Source: Streptomyces acidiscabies
GTDB taxonomy: Bacteria > Actinomycetota > Actinomycetes > Streptomycetales > Streptomycetaceae
Assembly: GCF_020010905.1 (NCBI RefSeq)
Contig: NZ_JAGJBY010000002.1
Coordinates: 434,001-498,000 of the forward strand
Length of the DNA stretch: 64,000 bases
Reading direction: 5' to 3'
Below are positions 34,349 through 43,030 of the stretch, one piece after another. Numbering within the stretch: the first letter of the stretch is position 1; every line of letters starts with the position of its first letter. The notes below the pieces were generated by a model. That model was not told the DNA's origin and made no database searches. It worked only from the letters and a program-made list of their open reading frames with translations. A program made the position numbers and the translations under genes.

Positions 34349-35026
34349 ATGAGTTCCGGCGCACCTGCTCATAACGCTTCGGTGCACAACGAAGGACACG
34401 GAGCCACGGACGAGACGGCCTCGGTGCACCATGGACCGATGCGTGATGACGAGGCGGTCCGTGCCCAGGGAACGATCGGCTCCCTCGTCCATCGCGCGGT
34501 GGACGGCGACGAGCAGGCGACCCACGACCTGCTCGCCCACGTCCACCCCCTGGCCCTGCGCTACTGCCGTACGCGCCTGTCGCGTCTGCCCGGGGACGCG
34601 CGGCACTTCGTCGAGGACCTCGCGCAGGAGGTCTGCGTGGCCGTCCTCCTCGCCCTGCCGCGCTACCGGGACACCGGGCGCCCCTTCGAGGCGTTCGTCT
34701 TCGCCATCGCCGCCCACAAGGTCGCCGACCTCCAGCGCGCCGCCATGCGCCACCCCGGCTCGACGGCCGTCCCCTCGGACGAGATGCCGGAGCGGCCCGA
34801 CGACTCCCTCGGCCCCGAGGAGCGCGCCCTGCTCAGCAGCGACGCCGCGTGGGCCAAGAAACTCCTCGCCAACCTCCCCGAGAACCAGCGCGAACTGCTC
34901 CTGCTGCGGATCGCCGTGGGGCTGACGGCGGAGGAGACCGGACAGATGCTCGGCATGTCGCCCGGCGCGGTCCGGGTGGCCCAGCACCGCGCGCTGAGCA
35001 GGCTGCGGGCACTGGCGGAGCAGTGA
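34349..35026 (+). CDS. shbA: ECF sigma factor, ShbA/SigD type
   Basis: A 225-residue ECF sigma factor with sigma-2 (DARHFVEDLAQEVCVAVLLALPRYRDTGRPFEAF) and sigma-4 (GLTAEETGQMLGMSPGAVRVAQHRALSRLR). By position (next to bldM, before guaB) it matches ShbA, which drives hrdB transcription in S. griseus, and SigD of mycobacteria. ATG 34349 follows GGGGAGGG; the earlier GTG frame lacks a ribosome site. The 34093-34348 gap holds a small GGGAA hairpin and nothing else I can support. Confidence 0.85.
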   Translation: MSSGAPAHNASVHNEGHGATDETASVHHGPMRDDEAVRAQGTIGSLVHRAVDGDEQATHDLLAHVHPLALRYCRTRLSRLPGDARHFVEDLAQEVCVAVLLALPRYRDTGRPFEAFVFAIAAHKVADLQRAAMRHPGSTAVPSDEMPERPDDSLGPEERALLSSDAAWAKKLLANLPENQRELLLLRIAVGLTAEETGQMLGMSPGAVRVAQHRALSRLRALAEQ

Positions 35027-35031
35027 CGCCG

Positions 35032-35064
35032 GTAAGGGGCGGGCTCCAGGGAGACGCCCCTTAC
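35032..35064 (+). terminator. Terminator after the sigma gene
   Basis: GTAAGGGGCG (35032-35041) and CGCCCCTTAC (35055-35064) form a 10-bp stem followed by TTGT. Confidence 0.7.
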
Positions 35065-35243
35065 TTGTCGAGTCACCTGCCGAGCGGCGCCCGCGCGCGG
35101 ACGGGGCCCCGGCTGAACGGAGCGCCCGTCGGTTCCGTACGAACATACGAAGCCCGAGGTCACCTCGTACCGTGGAATTTGCGGCCCCTGCTTCCCGTTA
35201 GCATGGACATCCGCACCGATCAAGGCCATTTGGGGAAGGTGTC

Positions 35244-36746
35244 ATGACTGCCAACGTCGACGGAGTGCCCGGCAAGTTCGCGACTCTCGGGTTGACCTAC
35301 GACGACGTGCTGCTGCTGCCGGGAGCCTCCGAGGTCCTCCCGAACGCGGTCGACACCTCGTCCCGCGTGTCCCGCAACGTCCGGGTGAACATCCCCCTGC
35401 TGTCGGCCGCCATGGACAAGGTCACCGAGTCCCGCATGGCGATCGCCATGGCCCGCCTCGGCGGCGTCGGCGTGCTGCACCGCAACCTGTCCGTCGAGGA
35501 CCAGGTCAACCAGGTCGACCTCGTGAAGCGCTCCGAGTCCGGCATGGTCTCCGACCCGATCACGGTCCACCCGGAGGCGACTCTCGCCGAGGCCGACGCC
35601 CTGTGCGCGAAGTTCCGCATCAGCGGCGTCCCGGTCACCGACCCCGCCGGCAAGCTCCTGGGCATCGTCACCAACCGCGACATGGCCTTCGAGAACGACC
35701 GCGCCCGCCAGGTCCGCGAGGTCATGACCCCGATGCCGCTGGTCACCGGCCACGTCGGCATCTCCGGCGGCGACGCGATGGAACTCCTGCGCCGCCACAA
35801 GATCGAGAAGCTGCCCCTCGTCGACGACGCGGGCATCCTCAAGGGCCTCATCACCGTCAAGGACTTCGTCAAGGCGGAGAAGTACCCGAACGCCGCCAAG
35901 GACGCCGACGGCCGCCTCATCGTCGGTGCCGCCGTGGGCGCGTCCCCCGAGGCCCTGGAGCGCGCCCAGGCGCTCGCCGAGGCCGGCGTGGACTTCCTGG
36001 TCGTCGACACCTCCCACGGCCACAACAGCAACGCCCTCAGCTGGATGGCGAAGATCAAGTCCAGCGTGAGCGTCGACGTCATCGGCGGCAACGTCGCCAC
36101 CCGCGACGGCGCGCAGGCCCTCATCGACGCCGGTGTCGACGGCATCAAGGTCGGCGTCGGACCCGGTTCGATCTGCACCACGCGCGTGGTCGCCGGTATC
36201 GGCGTCCCGCAGGTCACCGCCATCTACGAGGCGTCCCTCGCCGCCCGCACGGCAGGCATCCCGCTCATCGGCGACGGCGGCCTCCAGTACTCCGGCGACA
36301 TCGGCAAGGCCCTCGCCGCCGGCGCCGACACCGTCATGCTGGGCTCGCTGCTCGCGGGCTGCGAGGAGTCGCCCGGCGAACTCCAGTTCATCAACGGCAA
36401 GCAGTACAAGTCGTACCGCGGCATGGGCTCGCTCGGCGCCATGCAGTCGCGCGGCCAGGGCAAGTCGTACTCCAAGGACCGCTACTTCCAGGCCGAGGTC
36501 GCCGCCGACGACAAGCTCGTCCCCGAGGGCATCGAGGGCCAGGTGCCCTACCGGGGCCCGCTCTCCAGCGTCCTGCACCAGCTCGTCGGCGGCCTGCGCC
36601 AGACCATGGGCTACGTGGGCGCCGCCACCATCGACGAGATGGAGAGCAAGGGCCGCTTCGTACGGATCACCTCGGCCGGTCTGAAGGAGTCGCACCCGCA
36701 CGACATCCAGATGACCGTCGAGGCGCCGAACTACAGCCGCAAGTAA
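35244..36746 (+). CDS. guaB: IMP dehydrogenase GuaB
   Basis: A 500-residue enzyme making XMP from IMP, the first committed step to GMP. The barrel is interrupted by two CBS domains (residues about 95-210), and the catalytic Cys lies in GPGSICTTR with the later flap RGMGSLGAM. ATG follows GGGGAAGG. guaB3 follows, and guaA, the next enzyme of the pathway, is at 58.4 kb. Confidence 0.98.
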   Translation: MTANVDGVPGKFATLGLTYDDVLLLPGASEVLPNAVDTSSRVSRNVRVNIPLLSAAMDKVTESRMAIAMARLGGVGVLHRNLSVEDQVNQVDLVKRSESGMVSDPITVHPEATLAEADALCAKFRISGVPVTDPAGKLLGIVTNRDMAFENDRARQVREVMTPMPLVTGHVGISGGDAMELLRRHKIEKLPLVDDAGILKGLITVKDFVKAEKYPNAAKDADGRLIVGAAVGASPEALERAQALAEAGVDFLVVDTSHGHNSNALSWMAKIKSSVSVDVIGGNVATRDGAQALIDAGVDGIKVGVGPGSICTTRVVAGIGVPQVTAIYEASLAARTAGIPLIGDGGLQYSGDIGKALAAGADTVMLGSLLAGCEESPGELQFINGKQYKSYRGMGSLGAMQSRGQGKSYSKDRYFQAEVAADDKLVPEGIEGQVPYRGPLSSVLHQLVGGLRQTMGYVGAATIDEMESKGRFVRITSAGLKESHPHDIQMTVEAPNYSRK

Positions 36747-36747
36747 A

Positions 36748-36802
36748 GCTTCACGCGCGCGTGAAGCCCGATCGAGGCGGTCCCGGGAACTCCGGGGCCG
36801 CC
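36748..36802. terminator. Tandem hairpins between guaB and guaB3
   Basis: GCTTCACGCGCGCGTGAAGC (36748-36767) is a perfect palindrome. A second GGCGGTCCCGG...CCGGGGCCGCC hairpin follows (36776-36802). Together they likely end or reduce guaB transcription. Confidence 0.65.
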
Positions 36803-36863
36803 TTTGTCATACCCGTCGGGGATACTGGGAGACGCTGCAACGCAACAGGGAAAGGCCACAGAC

Positions 36864-37988
36864 GTGACTGAGATCGAGATCGGGCGCGGCAAGCGCGGCC
36901 GGCGGGCGTACGCCTTCGACGACATCGCCGTCGTCCCCAGCCGTCGTACGCGGGACCCGAAGGAGGTCTCGATCGCCTGGCAGATCGACGCCTACCGCTT
37001 CGAACTGCCCTTCCTGGCCGCCCCCATGGACTCGGTCGTCTCCCCGGCCACCGCGATCCGCATCGGCGAGCTGGGCGGCCTCGGCGTCCTCAACCTCGAA
37101 GGGCTCTGGACGCGGTACGACGACCCGCAGCCGCTGCTCGACGAGATCGCCGAGCTGCCCTCCGAGCAGGCCACCCGCCGCCTCCAGGAGATCTACGCCG
37201 CGCCGATCAAGGAGGAGCTGATCGGCCGCCGCATCAAGGAGGTGCGCGACGCGGGCGTGGTCACCGCCGCCGCGCTCTCCCCGCAGCGCACGGCCCAGTT
37301 CTCCAAGGCCGTCGTCGACGCGGGCGTGGACATCTTCGTCATCCGGGGGACGACGGTCTCCGCCGAGCACGTCTCCGGGTCGCACGAACCGCTCAACCTC
37401 AAGCAGTTCATCTACGAACTCGACGTCCCGGTGATCGTCGGCGGCTGCGCCACGTACACGGCCGCGCTGCACCTCATGCGCACGGGCGCGGCGGGCGTCC
37501 TCGTCGGCTTCGGCGGCGGCGCCGCGCACACCACGCGCAACGTGCTCGGCATCCGCGTCCCGATGGCCACCGCCGTCGCTGACGTCGCCGCCGCGCGCCG
37601 CGACTACATGGACGAGTCCGGCGGGCGGTACGTCCACGTCATCGCCGACGGCGGGGTCGGCTCGTCCGGCGACCTGCCCAAGGCGATCGCCTGCGGCGCC
37701 GACGCGGTCATGATGGGCTCCCCGCTCGCGCGCGCCACCGACGCGCCCGGCAAGGGGCACCACTGGGGCATGGAGGCCGTCAACGAGGAGCTGCCGCGCG
37801 GCAAGAAGGTCGACCTCGGGACCGTGGGCACGGTCGAGGAGGTCCTGACCGGGCCGTCCCACACGCCTGACGGGTCGATGAACTTCTTCGGCGCGCTGCG
37901 CCGGGCCATGGCGACGACCGGGTACAGCGAGCTGAAGGAGTTCCAGCGGGTCGAGGTCGCTGTCGCGGACTCGCAGGATCGGCGGTAG
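36864..37988 (+). CDS. guaB3: GuaB3 family IMP dehydrogenase-related protein
   Basis: A 374-residue IMPDH-like barrel without CBS domains. Blocks are FDDIAVVPSRRTRDP, LAAPMDSVVSPATAI, and a barrel end with ADGGVGSSGDLPKAIACGADAVMMGS. The IMPDH catalytic Cys loop is not conserved; GGGAAHTTRN occurs at the place of GPGSICTTR. Actinobacterial GuaB3 follows GuaB in this way; some such enzymes act on GMP (reductase-like), so its reaction here is open. GTG 36864 after GGAAAGG is chosen. Confidence 0.92.
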   Translation: MTEIEIGRGKRGRRAYAFDDIAVVPSRRTRDPKEVSIAWQIDAYRFELPFLAAPMDSVVSPATAIRIGELGGLGVLNLEGLWTRYDDPQPLLDEIAELPSEQATRRLQEIYAAPIKEELIGRRIKEVRDAGVVTAAALSPQRTAQFSKAVVDAGVDIFVIRGTTVSAEHVSGSHEPLNLKQFIYELDVPVIVGGCATYTAALHLMRTGAAGVLVGFGGGAAHTTRNVLGIRVPMATAVADVAAARRDYMDESGGRYVHVIADGGVGSSGDLPKAIACGADAVMMGSPLARATDAPGKGHHWGMEAVNEELPRGKKVDLGTVGTVEEVLTGPSHTPDGSMNFFGALRRAMATTGYSELKEFQRVEVAVADSQDRR

Positions 37989-38006
37989 TCGGTCGTACGA
38001 CGCTTG

Positions 38007-38053
38007 AAGGGGCCGGTTGCCGCGGGTGCGGTGATCGGCTCCTTTTGGTTTTT
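38007..38053 (+). terminator. Terminator after guaB3
   Basis: AAGGGGCCGGTTGCCGC pairs with GCGGTGATCGGCTCCTT (with a few wobbles) around a GGGT loop, followed by TTGGTTTTTC. Confidence 0.75.
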
Positions 38054-38181
38054 CTTGAGGCTTTTGGTGGGGGAGCGCGAGGTGAAGTGGGGGGCGTGCG
38101 GTGGTGAACGGGGTTTGGCGGAAGGTTTCTGCTGATCTTCGAGCGATAGCGTCCTTCTTGTGGCGCTCCAGGCTTTTGGTA

Positions 38182-38288
38182 GCGCCCCCTTCCAAGGACT
38201 TGATCCGGACCCCGTCCCCTCGGGGCCCGGCCCGATTCCAGACGAGCTGCTCTACCGGGCTATCGGGCGGCGTCGTGGAAGGGGGCGC
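38182..38288 (+). ncRNA. Structured RNA-like element closed by a 13-bp stem
   Basis: GCGCCCCCTTCCA (38182-38194) pairs perfectly with TGGAAGGGGGCGC (38276-38288). Inside are a CCCCG/CGGGG hairpin (38210-38225) and a GCCCGAT/ATCGGGC stem (38230-38268). The 3' arm contains GGAAGGGGG, the only plausible ribosome binding site of the tiny ORF that starts at 38291, so the fold would block its translation. No protein frame here is convincing. The class of RNA is not recognised. Confidence 0.5.
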
Positions 38289-38290
38289 CC

Positions 38291-38386
38291 ATGGGACGCC
38301 ATCGCAAGCCCACCCGCTGGGACAAGGTCCGTCTTCGGATGGTCCAGTTCAAGAGGAGGTGGATCTTGCGGATTTACGGAAGGTAG
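38291..38386 (+). CDS. Tiny basic peptide (31 aa) downstream of the structured element
   Basis: ATG at 38291 opens a 32-codon frame ending TAG, giving MGRHRKPTRWDKVRLR followed by a Trp/Arg-rich end. Fourteen of 31 residues are Arg, Lys or His. The ribosome binding site lies in the closing stem. It could be a small nucleic-acid-binding peptide or a leader peptide; it may also be a chance frame. Codon third positions are mixed. Confidence 0.35.
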   Translation: MGRHRKPTRWDKVRLRMVQFKRRWILRIYGR

Positions 38387-38390
38387 GCGG

Positions 38391-38570
38391 CCGCCCCCCA
38401 ACAGCCTGGGGGCGGACACCCAATTACCTTCAGGAGCCTGCCACAGTGCCCTCTGTGGCGGGCTCCACCCTTTAGGTGAGACGGAGAGTGGCCGCCCCCA
38501 CGTGAACTAGGGGCGGAACACCCATGAACCATCCGGGAGCCTGCCGCAGAAGCCACTGCGGTGGGCTCCC
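38391..38570 (+). ncRNA. Two tandem units, each with two hairpins
   Basis: Unit 1 has CCGCCCCC/GGGGGCGG (38391-38415) and GGAGCCTGCCACAG/CTGTGGCGGGCTCC (38433-38466). Unit 2, 101 bases later, has CCGCCCC/GGGGCGG (38492-38516) and GGGAGCCTGCCGCAG/CTGCGGTGGGCTCCC (38535-38570). Linker ACACCCA is shared, loops differ. The A-T pair in CCACAG/CTGTGG becomes G-C in CCGCAG/CTGCGG, so pairing is kept. The strand is assumed. Confidence 0.6.
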
Positions 38571-38646
38571 ACCCATCCCTAAAGTACTGGCCCCGTCTGC
38601 CACGCGCCACCAACCCCAGAAGTGCGCTCCTCCCGCGCGCCCCCTT

Positions 38647-39846
38647 TCACAACCGATGCGCCGCCCCCGTAGGCGTCGCTCCCCGGGTGTCCAGCAGGAG
38701 CTGTGCCTTTACCGACAGGCCCTGGAGGTCGTACGTCCGGTGCTGTTGGAGGAGGATCGTCAGGTCGGCGTCGGCTGCGGCCTCGTAGAGGGAGTCGGCG
38801 CGGGGGACGGGGCGGTCGAGGACGTTCCAGGAGGGGACGTGGGGGTCGTGGTAGCTGATGGAGGCGCCTAGTTCCATCAGGCGGACCGCGATCTCGTGTG
38901 CGGGGGTGTTCTGGCGGTCGGCCAGGTCCGCCTTGTAGGTGACGCCCAGGAGGAGGACTCGGGCGCCGCGTGCTGACTTGCCGTATTCGTTGAGGAGAGC
39001 TGCGGCGCGCTGGACGACGTACCGGGGCATGCGTGTGTTGACCTGCTGGGCGAGTTCGACCATGCGCAGGGGGCCGCCGGGGTGGTCGAGGGGGACGGAG
39101 TGGCCGCCGACGCCGGGGCCTGGGCGGAACGCCTGGAAGCCGAACGGCTTGGTCTCGGCGCAGCGGATGACGTCCCAGAGGTCGACACCCAGACGGTGGC
39201 AGAGGATCGCCATCTCGTTGACGAGCGCGATGTTGACGTGCCGGAAGTTGGTCTCCAGGAGCTGCACGGTCTCCGCTTCACGCAGCCCGCGCGCGCGGAC
39301 GACCTTGTCGGTGAGGCGGCCGTAGAACGCGGCGGCGGACTCCGTGCACGCGGGCGTGAGGCCGCCGATGACCTTCGGGGTGTTGGCCGGGGTGAAGGCG
39401 CGGTTGCCGGGGTCGACGCGGCTGGGGGAGTGCGCGAGGTGGAAGTCGCGTCCCGCGTGCAGGCCCGAGGTCTCCTCCAGGAGGGGCCGCAGGAAGTCCT
39501 CGGTCGTCCCGGGGTGCACCGGCGATTCGAGGATGACGGTGGTGTGCGGGCGCAGGTGACCGGCGAGGGTGCGCGCGGCCGACTCCACCTGGCCGAGGTC
39601 GAGTCCGCCGTCCGCGTCGCGTGGGGTGGGCGCGCAGATCACCGCCGTACGGACGCGGCCGAGTTCGGCGGGGTCCGTGACGATCCGGAAGCCCCCCGCG
39701 AGCATCCGGCGCAGTTCGGCGGGGGTGAGGGAGCCGGGTTCCGGGCCGGTGCGGTAGCCGATGGTGGGGATGCCTGCGGCGACCGCTGCCTGGGCCAGGG
39801 GGAGGCCGAGCGGGCCGAGTCCGATGACGGCGAGATCTGCGGGCAT
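38647..39846 (-). CDS. Nucleotide-sugar dehydrogenase homologue with Cys to Ser change
   Basis: A 399-residue UDP-glucose/GDP-mannose dehydrogenase family protein. The Rossmann motif is VIGLGPLGLPLAQA, then LLETNFRHVNIALVNE and a C-terminal domain LLLGVTYKADLADRQNTPA. The catalytic loop reads GVGGHSVPLD, where active members have Cys (GGHCIPVD). Loss of this Cys would block normal two-step oxidation to the acid. It is divergent from glpD. Its role is unknown. Confidence 0.88.
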   Translation of the reverse strand: MPADLAVIGLGPLGLPLAQAAVAAGIPTIGYRTGPEPGSLTPAELRRMLAGGFRIVTDPAELGRVRTAVICAPTPRDADGGLDLGQVESAARTLAGHLRPHTTVILESPVHPGTTEDFLRPLLEETSGLHAGRDFHLAHSPSRVDPGNRAFTPANTPKVIGGLTPACTESAAAFYGRLTDKVVRARGLREAETVQLLETNFRHVNIALVNEMAILCHRLGVDLWDVIRCAETKPFGFQAFRPGPGVGGHSVPLDHPGGPLRMVELAQQVNTRMPRYVVQRAAALLNEYGKSARGARVLLLGVTYKADLADRQNTPAHEIAVRLMELGASISYHDPHVPSWNVLDRPVPRADSLYEAAADADLTILLQQHRTYDLQGLSVKAQLLLDTRGATPTGAAHRL

Positions 39847-40068
39847 GGAGTGGGCCGTCCTTCCCAGTCACCGAGAACGGTGGGGTTAACCGAAGCGGGG
39901 CGGGTGCGCAAGCCCTGTGGACTGAACGAGCGAGCGCAATGTCAGACTAGGAGTAAATATGACCGTTATGCGGGATTGGCCGGGCGTGTTGTCCACAGGT
40001 GTGGCCTGACGCGGACAAGGCGGTCAGAATCTGAGCGAGGGCAAGGTGATCGACGGCGGGAGGCGACG

Positions 40069-41775
40069 GTGAGGACAGCGACACTGGGACCGGTGCAGCG
40101 GGCCGAGTCACTGGCGGACATGGCCGAGCACGAACTCGACGTACTGGTCGTCGGAGCCGGGGTGGTCGGCGCGGGGACGGCCCTCGACGCCGTCACCCGG
40201 GGCCTGTCCACCGGCCTGGTCGAGGCGCGCGACTGGGCGTCGGGCACCTCCAGCCGCTCCAGCAAGCTCATCCACGGCGGACTGCGCTACCTGGAGATGC
40301 TCGACTTCGCCCTCGTCCGCGAGGCGCTGAAGGAACGCGGCCTGCTCCTGGAACGCCTCGCGCCGCACCTGGTCAAACCGGTGCCCTTCCTCTACCCGCT
40401 GAAGCACAAGGGCTGGGAGCGGCTGTACGCGGGCTCGGGCGTCGCCCTCTACGACGCGATGTCGATGGCCCGGGGCCACGGCCGGGGCCTGCCCACGCAC
40501 CGCCACCTGAGCCACCGTCACGCCCTGCGCGTCGCCCCCGCCCTGCGCAAGGACGCCCTCGTCGGCGCGCTCCAGTACTACGACGCCCAGATGGACGACG
40601 CCCGCTTCGTCGCCACGCTGGTGCGCACGGCGGCCTCGTACGGCGCGAAAGCCGCCAACCGTGCGCGGGTGACCGGGTTCCTGCGGGAGGGGGAGCGGGT
40701 CGTCGGCGCGCGCGTGCAGGACGTCGAGGCGGGCGGGGAGTACGAGATCCGGGCCCGGCAGATCGTCAACGCGACCGGGGTGTGGACCGACGACACACAG
40801 GCGATGGTCGGCTCACGCGGGCAGTTCCACGTCCGGGCCTCCAAGGGCATCCACCTCGTCGTGCCGCGCGACCGCATCAACTCCTCGACCGGGCTGATCC
40901 TGCGCACCGAGAAGTCCGTGCTGTTCGTCATCCCCTGGGGGCGGCACTGGATCGTCGGGACGACCGACACCGACTGGGACCTCGACAAGGCGCACCCGGC
41001 CGCGTCCAGCGCCGACATCGACTACCTGCTGGAGCATGTGAACTCGGTCCTCGCGACGCCGCTCACCCGCGATGACGTCGAGGGCGTGTACGCCGGGCTG
41101 CGGCCCCTGCTGGCCGGGGAGTCGGACGCGACCAGCAAGCTGTCGCGCGAGCACACGGTCGCGCATCCGGTGCCGGGGCTCGTCGTCGTCGCGGGCGGTA
41201 AGTACACGACGTACCGGGTGATGGCCAAGGACGCGGTCGACGAGGCCGTCCACGGGCTCGATCAGCGGGTCGCCGCGTGTGTCACCGAGGATGTGCCGCT
41301 GCTCGGGGCCGAGGGGTACCGGGCGCTGTGGAACGGGCGTGCGCGGATTGCTGCGCGGGCTGGGCTGCATGTCGTGCGGGTCGAGCATCTGCTGAATCGG
41401 TTCGGTGCGTTGGCGCAGGAGGTGTTGGACCTCATCGCCGGGGATCCCTCGCTCGGGGAGCCGCTTCAGGGGGCCGACGACTATCTGCGGGCCGAGGTTG
41501 TGTATGCCGCTTCGCATGAAGGGGCCCGGCATCTGGATGACGTGCTGACGCGGCGGACCCGGATCTCCATCGAGACGTTCGACCGGGGGACGCGGTGTGC
41601 CCGTGAGGTCGCCGAGTTGATGGCGTCGGTGCTGGGGTGGGACGAGGGGCAGGTCGAGCGGGAGGTTCAGCATTATGAGAAGCGGGTGGAGGCGGAGCGG
41701 GAGTCTCAGCGGCAGCCGGATGATTTGACGGCGGATGCGGCGAGGTTGGGGGCGCCGGACATCGTTCCCCTGTGA
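40069..41775 (+). CDS. glpD: Glycerol-3-phosphate dehydrogenase (FAD-dependent)
   Basis: A 568-residue flavoprotein. FAD motif is VLVVGAGVVGAGTALDA, with SGTSSRSSKLIHGGLRYLE and IPWGRHWIVGTTDTDWD typical of GlpD, and a helical C-terminal cap (DYLRAEVVYAASHEGARHLDD). It oxidises glycerol-3-phosphate to DHAP at the membrane. GTG 40069 follows GGGAGG. No glpF or glpK is next to it. Confidence 0.94.
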   Translation: MRTATLGPVQRAESLADMAEHELDVLVVGAGVVGAGTALDAVTRGLSTGLVEARDWASGTSSRSSKLIHGGLRYLEMLDFALVREALKERGLLLERLAPHLVKPVPFLYPLKHKGWERLYAGSGVALYDAMSMARGHGRGLPTHRHLSHRHALRVAPALRKDALVGALQYYDAQMDDARFVATLVRTAASYGAKAANRARVTGFLREGERVVGARVQDVEAGGEYEIRARQIVNATGVWTDDTQAMVGSRGQFHVRASKGIHLVVPRDRINSSTGLILRTEKSVLFVIPWGRHWIVGTTDTDWDLDKAHPAASSADIDYLLEHVNSVLATPLTRDDVEGVYAGLRPLLAGESDATSKLSREHTVAHPVPGLVVVAGGKYTTYRVMAKDAVDEAVHGLDQRVAACVTEDVPLLGAEGYRALWNGRARIAARAGLHVVRVEHLLNRFGALAQEVLDLIAGDPSLGEPLQGADDYLRAEVVYAASHEGARHLDDVLTRRTRISIETFDRGTRCAREVAELMASVLGWDEGQVEREVQHYEKRVEAERESQRQPDDLTADAARLGAPDIVPL

Positions 41776-41850
41776 GGGGCGTTCACTTCTAGGTGCCTAA
41801 TGGGGTGCCTGGTGCGGTTGGTCGGCGAGTGCGGGTTCGATGTGGCTTGT

Positions 41851-41898
41851 CGCGCCCACGCGGCGGTAGCCGCATATCGATACAGCCCCGCGCCCCTG
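41851..41898 (-). repeat. Dispersed intergenic repeat, copy B (inverted)
   Basis: The reverse complement of copy A at 19845-19892, with one mismatch over about 47 bases, including GGGGCGCGGGGC, TATCGATATG and GGCTACCGCC. It lies in the 214-base gap after glpD between convergent genes. Confidence 0.8.
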
Positions 41899-41989
41899 AT
41901 CGGCGATGGCCTTCCCGGCGTAGTCCTGGAAACGCCACTCGATCGAGCTACAGGCTGCCGGGATCTTTGCCTGGAGCCCCGCCGTTCTC

Positions 41990-43030
41990 CTAGTAACGCG
42001 GGCAGAACTCGGCAGCGAGCAAGGCCGGTTCGAGGTTGGGGGTCGCCAGCGTCGTGGTGTTCACGCGGAACGTGAGGACGTGGCGGCCGTCAGGCGTCGC
42101 GGCGGTGCGGACGTAGCTGCCGGGGATGCGGCCGTCGTGGCCCCACACCGTGACACCGCAGGGCAGCCTCACGGGGAACAGGCCCATGCCGTACGAGCCG
42201 TGTGCGGCGCGGGTGTCCAGCATCTCGTGCAGCCAGTGCGGGGGCAGGAGTTCACCGGAGAGCAGCGCCGCGTAGAAGCGGTCGAGGTCGGCGAGTGTGG
42301 TCACCAGCTCGCCGGCGGCGCCCGCGACGCGGGGGTCGAGATCGGTGACGTCGGAACCGTCGCTCGCGAAGGCGCGGCCGTGAGGTGAGGGAAGGGACGT
42401 ACGGGAGCCAGGGAAGGAGGTGCCCGCCAGACGGAGGGGAGCGATGACGCGGCGTTCGGCCTCGGCGGCGTAGGAGCGGCCGGTGATCTGTTCGACGACC
42501 AGGCCGAGCAGGACGTAGTTGGTGTTGGAGTAGGAGAAGCGGCCTCGGTCGGCCGGAGGGTGGGTGAGGGCCAGACGAACGGCTTGGAGAGCGGTGAGCG
42601 GGACGGTCCCCCGGGTGGTCCGGGTGAAGTCGTACAGGCCGCTGGTGTGGGTGAGCAGGGAGCGCAGGGTCAGCGCGCGGCCGTCGTTGCCGGCTCCCCG
42701 CACCAGTCCCGGCAGGTGCCGCTCCACCGGGTCGGACAGCGACAGCCGGTGTTCCGCGGCCAGTTGGAGCACCACGGTGGCCACGAAGGTCTTGGTGACG
42801 CTGCCGGCCCGGAAGTGGTCGTCCGGGGAGATCCTGGTCCCGGCGGAGGCGTACCGGCTGCCGTCCGGCGTCCGTGCCAGCAGGGCGGCGGCCGGGGCCT
42901 TCCCCCGGGAGACCAGCAGGGGGAGCAGCGCCTGAGGGGACGGGTTCACGGTGGCCCGTGAGCCGGCCGTCGCGAGTTCCAGCAGGAGCAGGGCGACGGC
43001 CACGACCAGCAGGCTCCGGCGCGGTGGCAT
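41990..43030 (-). CDS. Secreted serine hydrolase (class C beta-lactamase-like)
   Basis: A 346-residue exported protein with a signal-anchor (SLLVVAVALLLLELATAG). SVTK (nucleophile Ser and Lys), YSNTNY (YxN) and WGHDGRIPG (HxG in place of KTG) mark the beta-lactamase/D-Ala-D-Ala carboxypeptidase fold. Likely a carboxypeptidase or esterase acting on the outside. ATG 43030 has GAGGAGG upstream; ATG 43060 is the alternative. Confidence 0.9.
   Translation of the reverse strand: MPPRRSLLVVAVALLLLELATAGSRATVNPSPQALLPLLVSRGKAPAAALLARTPDGSRYASAGTRISPDDHFRAGSVTKTFVATVVLQLAAEHRLSLSDPVERHLPGLVRGAGNDGRALTLRSLLTHTSGLYDFTRTTRGTVPLTALQAVRLALTHPPADRGRFSYSNTNYVLLGLVVEQITGRSYAAEAERRVIAPLRLAGTSFPGSRTSLPSPHGRAFASDGSDVTDLDPRVAGAAGELVTTLADLDRFYAALLSGELLPPHWLHEMLDTRAAHGSYGMGLFPVRLPCGVTVWGHDGRIPGSYVRTAATPDGRHVLTFRVNTTTLATPNLEPALLAAEFCPRY

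Noticed and set aside
35220..36701. Long antisense frame over guaB
   Set aside because: Shadow of GC-biased codons in the real gene.
38182..38290. tRNA-like features on the minus strand (GCCCGATAGC, GGTAGAGCAG, terminal TACCA)
   Set aside because: The acceptor stem would be 13 bp and the anticodon and T arms do not fold in standard form, so this is not a functional tRNA.
38391..38570. 6C RNA or simple tandem terminators
   Set aside because: The C runs are in stems, not loops, and the second hairpins have no T runs; the two-hairpin unit is repeated with conserved linker.
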